Assembly: GCF_037975245.1 (NCBI RefSeq)
Contig: NC_092563.1
Span: 11,251,001-11,315,000 of the forward strand
DNA length: 64,000 nucleotides
DNA from: Apostichopus japonicus
Taxonomy: Eukaryota > Echinodermata > Holothuroidea > Aspidochirotida > Stichopodidae
Direction of reading: 5' to 3'
The notes under the pieces were generated by a model. It was not told the DNA's origin. It saw only the letters and a program-made list of their open reading frames with translations, and did not search any database. Positions 38,776 through 52,826 of the stretch are shown here, one piece after another (position 1 is the first letter of the stretch; the number at the start of each line of letters is the position of its first letter). Position numbers and translations under genes: made by a program.

Positions 38776-41700
38776 CGGTACCGATCAATCGAATGTGCGG
38801 TACCGATCAATCGAATGTGCGGAAACAATCAATCGAATATACAGTACCGATAAATCGAATGTGCGATACCTATTAATCGAATGTTCGTTACCGATCAATC
38901 CAATGTTCGGTACCGATCAATCGAATTTGCGGTACCCATATATCGAATGTGCGGCACCGATCAATCGAATGTGCGGTACCGATCAATCGAACGTTCGGTA
39001 ACTATCAATCGAATGTTCGATCACGATCAATCGAATGTTCGGTACTGATCAATCGAATGTGCGGTACCCATCAATCGAATGTGCGGTACCGATCAATCGA
39101 ATGTGCGGTACCGAACAATCGAATGTGCGGTACCGAACACTCGGATGTGCGGTACCGATCAATCGAATGTGCGGTCCCGATCAATCGAATGTGCGGAAAC
39201 AATCAATCGAATATGAAGTACCGAACAATCGAATGTGAAGTAGCGAACAATAGAATGTGCGGTACCGATCAATCGAATGTGCGGCACCGGTAAAATGAAT
39301 GTGCGGTACCAATCGATCGAATGTGCGGTACCGATCAATCGAATGTTCGGTACCGATCAATCGAATGTGCGGTACCGATAAATCGAATGTGGGGTACCGA
39401 TCAATCGAATGTGCCTAAACAATCAATCGAATATGAAGTACCGAACAATCGAATGTGCCGTACCGAACAATAGAATGTGCGGTACCGATTAATCGAATGT
39501 GCGGCACCGGTAAAATGAATGTGCGGTATCAATCGATCGAATGTGCGGTACCGATCAATCGAATGTTCGGTACCGATCAATCGAATGTGCGGTACCGATC
39601 GATCGAATGTGTGGTACCGATCAATCGAATGTGCGGTACCGATCAATCGAATATGCGGTACCGATCAATCGAACGTTCGGTAACTATCAATCGAATGTTC
39701 GATTACGATCAATCGAATGTTCGGTATAGATCAATCGAATGTGCGGTACCGATCAATCGAATGTGCGGTACCGATCAATCGAATGTGCGGTACCGAACAA
39801 TCGAATGTGCCGTACCGAACACTCGGATGTGCGGTACCGATCAATCGAATGTGGGGTACCGGTAAAATGAATGTGCGGTACCGATCAATCGAATGTGCGG
39901 TACCGATCAATCGAATGTTCGGTACCGATCAATCGAAAGTGCGGTACCGATAAATCGAATGTTCGGTACCGATCAATCGAATGTGCGGTACCGATCAATC
40001 GAAAGTGTGGTACTGATCAATCGAATGTGCGGTACCGATCAATCGAATGTTCGATCCCGATCAATCGAATGTGCGGAAACAATCAATCGAATATACAGTA
40101 CCGATCAATCGAATGTGCGGTACCGATCAATCGAATATACGGTACCGATAAATCGAATGTGCGATACCTATCAATCGAATGTTTGTTACCGATCAAGCCA
40201 ATGTTCGGTACTGATCAATCGAATGTTCGGTACCGATATATCGAATGTGCGGCACCGATAAATCGAATGTGCGGTACCGATCAATCGAACGTTCGGTAAC
40301 TGTCAATAGAATGTTCGATCATGATCAATCGAATGTTCGGTACCGATCAATCGAATGTGCGGTACAGATCAATCGAATGTGCGGTACCGATCAATCGAAT
40401 GTGCGGAACCGATCAATCGAATGTGCGGTACCGGTAAAATGAATGTGCGGTACCGATCAATCGAATTTGCGGTACCGATCAATCGAATGTGCGGAACCGA
40501 TAAAATTGATGTGCGGTACCGATCGATCGACAGTGCGGTACCGATATATCGAATGTGCGGTCCCGATCAATAGAATGTGCGGAAACAATCAATCGAATAT
40601 GCAGTACCGAGCAATCGAATGTGCCGTACCGAACAATCGAATGTCCGGTACCGCAAAAAAATGAATGTGCGGTACCGATCGATCGAATGTGCGGTACCGA
40701 TCAATCGAATGTGCAGTACCGATCAATCGAATATGCGGTACCGATAAATCGAATGTGCGATACCTATCAATCGAATGTTCGTTACCGATCATTCCAATGT
40801 TCGGTACTGATCAATCGAATGTTCGGAACCGATATATCGAATGTGCGGCACCGATAAATCGAATGTGCGGTACCGATCAATCGAATGTGCGGTACCGATC
40901 AATCGAATGTGCGGTACCGATAAATCGAATGTGCGGTACCGATCAATCGAATGTGCGGTACCGATCAATCGAACGTTCGGTAACTGTCAATAGAATGTTC
41001 GATCACGATCAATCGAATGTTCGGTACCGATCAATCGAATGTGCGGTACCGATCAATCGAATGTGCGGTACCGATCAATCGAATGTGCGGTACCGAACAA
41101 TCGAATGTGCGGTACCGGTAAAATGAATGTGCGGTACCGATCAATCGAATCTGTGATACCGATAAATCGAATTTCCGGTACCGATAAAATTGATGTGCGG
41201 TACCGATTGATCGAGTGTGCGGTACCGATCAATCGAATGTGCGGTCCCGATCAATCGAATGTGCGGAAACAATCAATCGAATATGCAGTACCGAACATCG
41301 AATGTACCGTACCGAACAATCGAATGTGCGGTACCGAACAATTGAATGTCCGGTACCGAAAAAAATGAATGTGCGGTACCGATCAATCGAATCTGCGATA
41401 CCGATCAATCGAATCTCGGGTAACTATAAAATTGATGTGCGGTACCGATCGATCGAATGTGCGGTACCGATAAATCGAATGTGCGGTACCGATAAATCGA
41501 ATGTGTGGTACCGATCAATCGAATGTGCGGTACCGATCAATCGAATGTGCGGTACCGAAAAAAATGAATGTGCGGTACCGATCAATCGAATCTGCGATAC
41601 CGAAAAATCGAATCTCCGGAACCGATAAAATTGATGTGCGGTACCGATCGATCGAATGTGCGGTACCGATATATCGAATGTGCGGTCCCGATCAATCGAA

Positions 41701-44490
41701 TGTGCGGAAACAATCAATCGAATTTGCAGTACCGAACAATCGAATGTGCCGTACCGAACAATCGAATGTGCGGTACCGAACAATCGAATGTCCGGTACCG
41801 AAAAAAATGAATGTGCGGTACCGATTGATCGAATGTGCGGTACCGATCAATCGAATGTGCAGTACCGATCAATCGAATATGCGGTACCGATAAATCGAAT
41901 GTGCGATACCTATCAATCGAATGTTCGTTACCGATCATTCCAATGTTCGGTACTGATCAATCGAATGTTCGGAACCGATAAATCGAATGTGCGGTACCGA
42001 TCAATCGAACGTTCGGTAACTATCAATCGAATGTCCGATAACGATCAATCGAATGTTCGGTACCGATCAATCGAATGTGCGATACCGAAAAATCGAATGT
42101 GCGGTACCGATCAATCGAATGTGCGGTACCGAACATTCGAATGTGCGGTACCGAACTCTCGGATGTGCGGTACCAATCAATCGAATATGCGGTACCGATC
42201 AATCGAATGTCCGGAACCGAAAAAAAATGAATGTGCGGTACCGATCGATCGAATCTGCGATACCGAAAAATCGAATCTCCGGTACCGATAAAATTGATGT
42301 GCGGTACCGATCGATCGAGTGTGCGGTACCGATCAATCGAATGTGCGGTCCCGATCAATCGAATGTGCGGAAACAATCAATCGAATATGCAGTACCGAAC
42401 AATCGAATGTGCCGTACCGAACAATCGAATGTGCGGTACCGAACAATAGAATGTCCGGTACCGAAAAAAATGAATTTGCGGTACCGATCGATCGAATGTG
42501 CGGTACCGATCAATCGAATGTTCGGTACCGAACAATCGAATGTGCGGTACAGAAAAAAATGAATGTGCGATACCGATCAATCGAATCTGCGATACCGAAA
42601 AATCGAATCTCGGGTACCGATAAAATTGATGTGCGGTACCGATCGATCGAATGTGCGGTACCGATCAATCGAATGTGCGGTACCGATAAATCGAATGTGC
42701 GGTACCGATAAATCAATGTGCGGTACCGATCAATCGAATGTGCGGGTACCGATCGATCGAATGTGCGGTCCCAATCAATCGAATGTGCGGTACCGATCAA
42801 TCGAATGTGCGGTACCGATTAATCGAAAGTGTGGTACTGATCAATCGAATGTCCGGTACCGATCAATCGAATGTGCGGTACCGATAAATAGAATGTGCGG
42901 TACCGATCAATCGAATGTGCGGTACCGATCAATCGAAAGTGTGGTACTGATCTATCGAATATGCGGTACCGATCAATCGAATGTTCGATCTCGATCAATT
43001 AAATGTTCGGTACCGATCAATCGAATATTCGGCACCGATAAATCGAATGTGCGGTACCGATCAATCGAATGTGCGGTACCGATTAATCGAATGTTCGGTA
43101 CCGATCAATCAAATGTGCGGTACCGATAAATCGAATGTTCAGTACCGATAAAATGAATGTGCGGAACCGATTAATGGAATGTGCGGTACTGATCAATCGA
43201 ATATGCGGTATTGATCAATCGAATGTTCGGTACCGATCAATCTAATGTACGGTCCTGATCAATCGAATGTGCGGTACCAATCAATCGAATATGCGGTACC
43301 GATCAATCGAATGTGCGGTACCGATCGATCGAATGTGCGGTACCGATCAATCGAATGTGCGGTACCGAACAATCGATTATCCGGAACCGAAAAAAATGAA
43401 TGTGCGGTACCGATCAATCGAATGTGCGATACCGAAAAATCGAATCTCCGGTTCCGATAAAATTGATGTGCGGTACCGATCAATCGAATGTGCGGTACCG
43501 ATCGATCGAATGTGCGGTACAGATTAATCGAATGTTCGGTACCGATCAATCAAATGTGCAGTACCGATAAATCGAATGTGCAGTACCGATAAAATGAATG
43601 TGCGGAACCGATCAATGGAATATGCGGTACTGACCAATCGAATATGCGGTACCGATCAATCGAATGTGCGATACCGAGAAATCGAATCTCCGGTACCGAT
43701 AAAATTGATGTGCGGTACCGATCGATCGACTGTGCGGTACCGATCAATCGAATGTGCGGTCCCGATCAATCGAATGTGCGAAAACAATCAATCGAATATG
43801 CAGTACCGAACAATCGAATGTGCCGTACCGAACAATCGAATGTGCGGTACCGAACAATAGAATGTCCGGTACCGAAAAAATATGAATGTGCGGTACCGAT
43901 CGATCGAATGTGCGGTACCGATCAATCGAATGTGCGGTACCGAACAATCGAATGTCCGGTACCGAAAAAAATGAATGTTCGGTACCGATCAATCGAATGT
44001 GCGATACCGAAAAATCGAATGTGCGGTACCGTTCGATCGAATGTAAGGTACCGATCAATCGAATGTTCGGTACCGATCAATCGATTGTAAGGTACCGATA
44101 AATCGAATGTGCGATACCGAAAAATCGAATGTACGGTACCGATCAATCGAATGTGCGGTACCGAACATTCGAATGTGCCGTACCGAACTCTCGGATGTGC
44201 AGTACCGATCAATCGAATGTGCGGTACCGGTAAAATGAATGTGCGGTACCGATCGATCGAATGTAAGGTACCGATCAATCGAATGTTCGGTACCGATCAA
44301 TCGAATGTGCGGTACCGATAAATCGAATGTGCGGTACCGATCAATCGAATCTGCGGTACCGAACATTCGAATGTGCCGTACCGAACTCTCGGATGTGCAG
44401 TACCGATCAATCGAATGTGCGGTACCGGTAATATGAATGTGCGGTACCGATCGATCGAATGTAAGGTACAGATCAATCGAATGTTCGGTA

Positions 44491-47400
44491 CCGATCAATC
44501 GAATGTGCGGTCCGGATCAATCTAATGTGCGGTACCGATCAATCGAATATGCAGTACCGATCAATCGAATGTGCCGTACCGAACAATTGAATGTGCGGTA
44601 CCGAACAATCGAATGTCCGGTACCGGAAAAAAATGAATGTGCGGTACCGATCAATCGAATGAGCGATACCGAAAAATCGAATATCCGGTACAGATAAAAT
44701 GGATGTGCGGTACCGATCGATCGAATGTGCGGTACCGATCAATCGAATGTGTGGTACCGATCAATCGAATATGCGGTACCGATCAATCGAATGTTCGGTA
44801 ACTATCAATCGAATGTTCGATCACGATAAATCGAATGTTCGGTACCGATCAATCGAATGTCCGGTACCGATCAATCGAAAGTGTGGTACTGATCAATCGA
44901 ATGTGCGGTACCGATCAATCGAATGTTCGATCCCGATCAATTGAATGTTCGGTACCGATCATTCGAATATTCGGCACCGATAAAGTGAATGTACGGTACC
45001 GATAAATCGAATATTCGGCACCGATCAATCGAATGTGCGGTATCGATAAATCGAATGTGCGGTACCGATCAATCGAATGTGCGGTACCGATCGATCGAAT
45101 GTGCGGTACCGATTAATCGAATGTTCGGTACCGATCAATCAAATGTTCGGTCCCGATCAATCGAAAGTGCGGTACCGATCAATCGAATGTGCAGAAACAA
45201 TCAATCGAATATGCAGTACCGAACAATCGAATGTACCGTACCGAACAATCGAATGTGCGGTACCGAACAATCGAATGTCCGGTACCGATCAATCGAATTT
45301 GCGGTACCGATCAATCGAATGTGCGGTACCGATCGATCGAATGTGCGGTACCGATTAATCGAATGTTCGGTACCGATCAATCAAATGTGCCGTACCGATC
45401 AATCGAATGTGCGGTACGGTGAAGTACCGATAAAATGAATGTGCGGAACCGATGATTGGAATGTGCGGTACTGATCAATCGAATATGCGGTATTGATCAA
45501 TCGAATGTTCGGTACCGATCAATCGAATGTACGGTCCCGATCAATCGATTGTGCGGTTACGAACAATCGAATGTCCTGAACCGAAAAAAATGAATGTGCG
45601 GTACCGATCAATCGAATCTGCGATACCGAAAAATCGAATCTCCGGTACCGATAAAATTGATGTGCGGTACCGATCGATCGAATGTGCGGTACCGATCAAT
45701 CGAATGTGCGGTACCGATCAATCGAATGTGCGGAAACAATCAATCGAATATACAGTACCGATAAATCGAATGTGCGATACCTATCAATCGAATGTTCGTT
45801 ACCGATCAATCCAATGTTCGGTACCGATCAATCGAATTTGCGGTACCCATATATCGAATGTGCGGCACCGATCAATCGAATGTGTGGTACCGATCAATCG
45901 AACGTTCGGTAACTATCAATCGAATGTTCGATCACGATCAATCGAATGTTCGGTACTGATCAATCGAATGTGCGGTACCCATCAATCGAATGTGCGGTAC
46001 CGATCAATCGAATGTGCGGTACCGAACAATCGAATGTGCCGTACCGAACACTCGGATGTGCGGTACCGATCAATCGAATGTGCGGTCCCGATCAATCGAA
46101 TGTGCGGAAACAATCAATCGAATATGAAGTACCGAACAATCGAATGTGCCGTACCGAACAATAGAATGTGCGGTACCGATCAATCGAATGTGCGGCACCG
46201 GTAAAATGAATGTGCGGTACCAATCGATCGAATGTGCGGTACCGATCAATCGAATGTTCGGTACCGATCAATCGAATGTGCGGTACCGATCGATCGAATG
46301 TGTGGTACCGATCAATCGAATGTGCGGTACCGATCAATCGAATATGCGGTACCGATCAATCGAACGTTCGGTAACTATCAATCGAATGTTCGATTACGAT
46401 CAATCGATGGTTCGGTATAGATCAATCGAATGTGCGGTACCGATCAATCGAATGTGCGGTACCGATCAATCGAATGTGCGGTACCGAACAATCGAATGTG
46501 CCGTACCGAACACTCGGATGTGCGGTACCGATCAATCGAATGTGGGGTACCGGTAAAATGAATGTGCGGTACCGATCAATCGAATGTGCGGTACCGATCA
46601 ATCGAATGTTCGGTACCGATCAATCGAAAGTGCGGTACCGATAAATCGAATGTTCGGTACCGATCAATCGAATGTACGGTACCGATCAATCGAAAGTGTG
46701 GTACTGATCAATCGAATGTGCGGTACCGATCAATCGAATGTTCGATCCCGATCAATCGAATGTGCGGAAACAATCAATCGAATATACAGTACCGATCAAT
46801 CGAATGTGCGGTACCGATCAATCGAATATGCGGTACCGATAAATCGAATGTGCGATACCTATCAATCGAATGTTTGTTACCGATCAAGCCAATGTTCGGT
46901 ACTGATCAATCGAATGTTCGGTACCGATATATCGAATGTGCGACACCGATAAATCGAATGTGCGGTACCGATCAATCGAACGTTCGGTAACTGTCAATAG
47001 AATGTTCGATCATGATCAATCGAATGTTCAATACCGATCAATCGAATGTGCGGTACAGATCAATCGAATGTGCGGTACCGATCAATCGAATGTGCGGTAC
47101 CGATCAATCGAATGTGCGGTACCGGTAAAATGAATGTGCGGTACCGATCAATCGAATTTGCGGTACCGATCAATCGAATGTGCGGAACCGATAAAATTGA
47201 TGTGCGGTACCGATCGATCGAATGTGCGGTACCGATATATCGAATGTGCGGTCCCGATCAATAGAATGTGCGGAAACAATCAATCGAATATGCAGTACCG
47301 AGCAATCGAATGTGCCGTACCGAACAATCGAATGTGCGGTACCGAACAATCGAATGTCCGGTCCCGCAAAAAAATGAATGTGCGGTACCGATCGATCGAA

Positions 47401-50400
47401 TGTGCGGTACCGATCAATCGAATGTGCAGTACCGATCAATCGAATATGCGGTACCGATAAATCGAATGTGCGATACCTATCAATCGAATGTTCGTTACCG
47501 ATCATTCCAATGTTCGGTACTGATCAATCGAATGTTCGGAACCGATATATCGAATGTGCGGCACCGAACATTCGAATGTGCGGTACCGATCAATCGAATG
47601 TGCGGTACCGATCAATCGAATGTGCGGTACCGAACAATCGAATGTCCGGAACCGAAAAAATTGATGTGCGGTACCGATCGATCGAATGTGCGGTACCGAT
47701 CAATCGAATGTGCGGTACCGATAAATCGAATGTGCGGTACCGATCAATCGAATGTGCGGTACCGATCAATCGAACGTTCGGTAACTGTCAATAGAATGTT
47801 CGATCACGATCAATCGAATGTTCGGTACCGATCAATCGAATGTGCGGTACCGATCAATCGAATGTGCGGTACCGATCAATCGAATGTGCGGTACCGAACA
47901 ATCGAATGTGCGGTACCGGTAATATGAATGTGCGGTACCGATCAATGGAATCTGTGATACCGATAAATCGAATTTCCGGTACCGATAAAATTGATGTGCG
48001 GTACCGATCGATCGAGTGTGCGGTACCGATCAATCGAATGTGCGGTCCCGATCAATCGAATGTGCGGAAACAATCAATCGAATATGCGGTACCGAACAAT
48101 CGAATGTACTGTACCGAACAATCGAATGTGCGGTACCGAACAATTGAATGTCCGGTACCGAAGAAAATGAATGTGCGGTACCGATCAATCGAATCTGCGA
48201 TACCGAAAAATCCAATCTCGGGTAACGATAAAATTGATGTGCGGTACCGATCGATCGAATGTGCGGTACCGATAAATCGAATGTGCGGTACCGATAAATC
48301 GAATGTGCGGTACCGATCAATCGAATGTGCGGTACCGATCAATCGAATGTGCGGTACCGAAAAAAATGAATGTGCGGTACCGATCAATCGAATCTGCGAT
48401 ACCGAAAAATCGAATCTCCGGAACCGATAAAATTGATGTGCGGTACCGATCGATCGAATGTGCGGTACCGATATATCGAATGTGCGGTCCCGATCAATCG
48501 AATGTGCGGAAACAATCAATCGAATTTGCAGTACCGAACAATCGAATGTGCCGTACCGAACAATCGAATGTGCGGTACCGAACAATCGAATGTCCGGTAC
48601 CGAAAAAAAATGAATGTGCGGTACCGATTGATCGAATGTGCGGTACCGATCAATCGAATGTGCAGTACCGATCAATCGAATATGCGGTACCGATAAATCG
48701 AATGTGCGATACCTATCAATCGAATGTTCGTTACCGATCATTCCAATGTTCGGTACTGATCAATCGAATGTTCGGAACCGATAAATCGAATGTGCGGTAC
48801 CGATCAATCGAACGTTCGGTAACTATCAATCGAATGTCCGATAACGATCAATCGAATGTTCGGTACCGATCAATCGAATGTGCGATACCGAAAAATCGAA
48901 TGTGCGGTACCGATCAATCGAATGTGCGGTACCGAACATTCGAATGTGCGGTACCGAACTCTCGGATGTGCGGTACCAATCAATCGAGTGTGCGGTACCG
49001 GTAAAATGAATGTGTTGTACCGATCGATCGAATGTAAGGTACCGATCAATCGAATGTGCGGTACCGATCAATCGAATGTGCGGTACCGATCAATCGAATG
49101 TGCGGTACCGATCATTCGAATGTGCGGTACCGATCAATCGAAAGTGTGGTACTGATCAATCGAATGTGCGGTACGGATCAATCGAATGTGCGGTACCGAT
49201 AAATCGAATGTTCGGTACCGATCAATCGAATGTGCGGTACCGATCAATCGAAAGTGTTGTACCGATCAATCGAATGTGCGGTACCGATCAATCGAATGTT
49301 CGATCCCGATCAATTAAATGTTCGGTACCGATCAATCGAATATTCGGCACCGATAAATCGAATGTGCGGTACCGATCAATGGAATGTGCGGTATCGATAA
49401 TTCGAATGTTCGGTACCGATCAATCGAATGTGCGGTACCGATCAATCGAATGTGCGGTACCGATCGATCGAATGTGCGGTACCGATCAGTCGAATTTGCG
49501 ATACCGATCAATGGAATGTGCGGTACCGATCGATCGAATGTGCGGTACCGATTACTCGAATGTTCGGTACCGATCAATCAAATGTGCGGTACCGATAAAC
49601 CGAATGTGCAGTACCGATAAAATGAATGTGCGGAACCGATCAATGGAATGTGCGGTACTGATCAATCGAATATGCAGTATTGATCAATCGAATGTTCGGT
49701 ACCGATCAATCTACTGTACGGTCCCGATCAATCGAATGTGCGGTACCAATCAATCGAATATGCGGTACCGATCAATCGAATGTGCGGTACCGATCAATCG
49801 AATGTTCGGTACCGAACAATCGAATGTGCGGTACAGAAAAAAATGAATGTGCGATACCGATCAATCGAATCTGCGATACCGAAAAATCGAATCTCGGGTA
49901 CCGATAAAATTGATGTGCGGTACCGATCGATCGAATGTGCGGTACCGATCAATCGAATGTGCGGTACCGATAAATCGAATGTGCGGTACCGATAAATCAA
50001 TGTGCGGTACCGATCAATCGAATGTGCGGGTACCGATCGATCGAATGTGCGGTCCCGATCAATCGAATGTGCGGTACCGATCAATCGAATGTGCGGTACC
50101 GATCAATCGAAAGTGTGGTACTGATCAATCGAATGTCCGGTACCGATCAATCGAATGTGCGGTACCGATAAATAGAATGTGCGGTACCGATCAATCGAAT
50201 GTGCGGTACCGATCAATCGAAAGTGTGGTACTGATCTATCGAATATGCGGTACCGATCAATCGAATGTTCGATCTCGATCAATTAAATGTTCGGTACCGA
50301 TCAATCGAATATTCGGCACCGATAAATCGAATGTGCGGTACCGATCAATCGAATGTGCGGTACCGATTAATCGAATGTTCGGTACCGATCAATCAAATGT

Positions 50401-51790
50401 GCGGTACCGATAAATCGAATGTTCAGTACCGATAAAATGAATGTGCGGAACCGATTAATGGAATGTGCGGTACTGATCAATCGAATATGCGGTATTGATC
50501 AATCGAATGTTCGGTACCGATCAATCTAATGTACGGTCTTGATCAATCGAATGTGCGGTACCAATCAATCGAATATGCGGTACCGATCAATCGAATGTGC
50601 GGTACCGATCGATCGAATGTGCGGTACCGATCAATCGAATGTGCGGTACCGAACAATCGATTATCCGGAACCGAAAAAAATGAATGTGCGGTACCGATCA
50701 ATCGAATGTGCGATACCGAAAAATCGAATCTCCGGTTCCGATAAAATTGATGTGCGGTACCGATCAATCGAATGTGCGGTACCGATCGATCGAATGTGCG
50801 GTACAGATTAATCGAATGTTCGGTACCGATCAATCAAATGTGCAGTACCGATAAATCGAATGTGCAGTACCGATAAAATGAATGTGCGGAACCGATCAAT
50901 GGAATATGCGGTACTGACCAATCGAATATGCGGTACCGATCAATCAAATGTGCGATACCGAGAAATCGAATCTCCGGTACCGATAAAATTGATGTGCGGT
51001 ACCGATCGATCGACTGTGCGGTACCGATCAATCGAATGTGCGGTCCCGATCAATCGAATGTGCGAAAACAATCAATCGAATATGTAGTACCGAACAATCG
51101 AATGTGCCGTACCGAACAATCGAATGTGCGGTACCGAACAATAGAATGTCAGGTACCGAAAAAATATGAATGTGCGGTACCGATCGATCGAATGTGCGGT
51201 ACCGATCAATCGAATGTGCGGTACCGAACAATCGAATGTCCGGTACCGAAAAAAATGAATGTTCGGTACCGATCAATCGAATGTGCGGTACCGAAAAATC
51301 GAATGTGCGGTACCGTTCGATCGAATGTAAGGTACCGATCAATCGAATGTTCGGTACCGATCAATCGAATGTAAGGTACCGATAAATCGAATGTGCGATA
51401 CCGAAAAATCGAATGTACGGTACCGATCAATCGAATGTGCGGTACCGAACATTCGAATGTGCCGTACCGAACTCTCGGATGTGCAGTACCGATCAATCGA
51501 ATGTGCGGTACCGGTAAAATGAATGTGCGGTACCGATCGATCGAATGTAAGGTACCGATCAATCGAATGTTCGGTACCGATCAATCGAATGTGCGGTACC
51601 GATAAATCGAATGTGCGGTACCGATCAATCGAATCTGCGGTACCGAACATTCGAATGTGCCGTACCGAACTCTCGGATGTGCAGTACCGATCAATCGAAT
51701 GTGCGGTACCGGTAATATGAATGTGCGGTACCGATCGATCGAATGTAAGGTACAGATCAATCGAATGTTCGGTACCGTTCAATCGAATGT
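44491..51790 (+). repeat. Long HOR unit, copy 2 (7.28 kb)
   Basis: It matches copy 1 in order with the whole-monomer gains and losses described for the domain. The last part matches at 7,284 bp up to about 51,795, where GTACCGATAAATCG replaces GTCCGGATCAATC. Confidence 0.8.
49785..51610 (+). repeat. 3,042-bp pair, left copy
   Basis: It matches 52,827-54,652. It opens with GTTCGGTACCGAACAATCG and an A7 cassette at about 49,837, and ends in the GTAAGG and GATAAATCG monomers. It is also the 7,284-bp match of 42,500-44,330. Confidence 0.82.
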
Positions 51791-52826
51791 GCGGTACCGA
51801 TAAATCGAATGTGCGGTACCGATCAATCGAATGTGCGGTACCGATCAATCGAAAGTGTGGTACTGATCAATCGAATGTGCGGTACCGATCAATCGAATGT
51901 GCGGTACCGATAAATCGAATGTGCGGTACCGATTAATCGAATGTTCGGTACCGATCAATCAAATGTGCGGTACCGATAAATCGAATGTTCAGTACCGATA
52001 AAATGAATGTGCGGAACCGATTAATGGAATGTGCGGTACTGATCAATCGAATATGCGGTATTGATCAATCGAATGTTCGGTACCGATCAATCTAATGTAC
52101 GGTCCTGATCAATCGAATGTGCGGTACCAATCAATCGAATATGCGGTACCGATCAATCGAATGTGCGGTACCGATCGATCGAATGTGCGGTACCGATCAA
52201 TCGAATGTGCGGTACCGAACAATCGAGTATCCGGAACCGAAAAAAATGAATGTGCGGTACCGATCAATCGAATGTGCGATACCGAAAAATCGAATCTCCG
52301 GTTCCGATAAAATTGATGTGCGGTACCGATCGATCGAATATGCGGTACCGATATATCGAATGTGCGGTACCGATCAATCGAACGTTCGGTAACTATCAAT
52401 CGAATGTCCGATAACGATCAATCGAATGTTCGGTACCGATCAATCGAATGTGCGATACCGAAAAATCGAATGTGCGGTACCGATCAATCGAATGTGCGGT
52501 ACCGAACATTCGAATGTGCCGTACCGAACTCTCGGATGTGCGGTACCGATCAATCGAATGTGCGGTACCGGTAAAATGAATGTGCGGTACCGATCAATCG
52601 AATGGGCGGTACCGATCAATCGAATGTTCGGTACCGATAAATCGAATGTGCGGTACCGATCAATCGAATGTGCGGTACCGATAATTCGAATGTTCGGTAC
52701 CGATCAATCGAATGTGCGGTACCGATCAATCGAATTTGCGGTACCGATCAATCGAATGTGCGGTACCGATCGATCGAATGTGCGGTACAGATTAATCGAA
52801 TGTTCGGTACCGATCAATCAAATGTG

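Larger units (their letters stand above)
37690..44490 (+). repeat. Long HOR unit, copy 1 (6.80 kb)
   Basis: It starts at GTCCGGATCAATCTAATG (37,710) and ends before the same motif near 44,512. It contains a 10-bp monomer at 38,502-38,511, CCATATATCG, GTAACTGTCAATAG and at least ten A-tract cassettes. Copy 2 has a 795-bp stretch at 48,990-49,785 where this copy has about 313 bp at 42,187-42,500. Confidence 0.8.
37681..49784 (+). repeat. Satellite domain 5 (6.8-7.3-kb HOR)
   Basis: Two copies of a long HOR lie here, the second extending to about 51,790. The match distance steps through 6,801, 6,911, 6,691, 6,713, 6,801-6,803 and 7,284 bp. The first steps are +110, -220, +22 and +88 bp, all whole multiples of 22. 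Confidence 0.83.
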
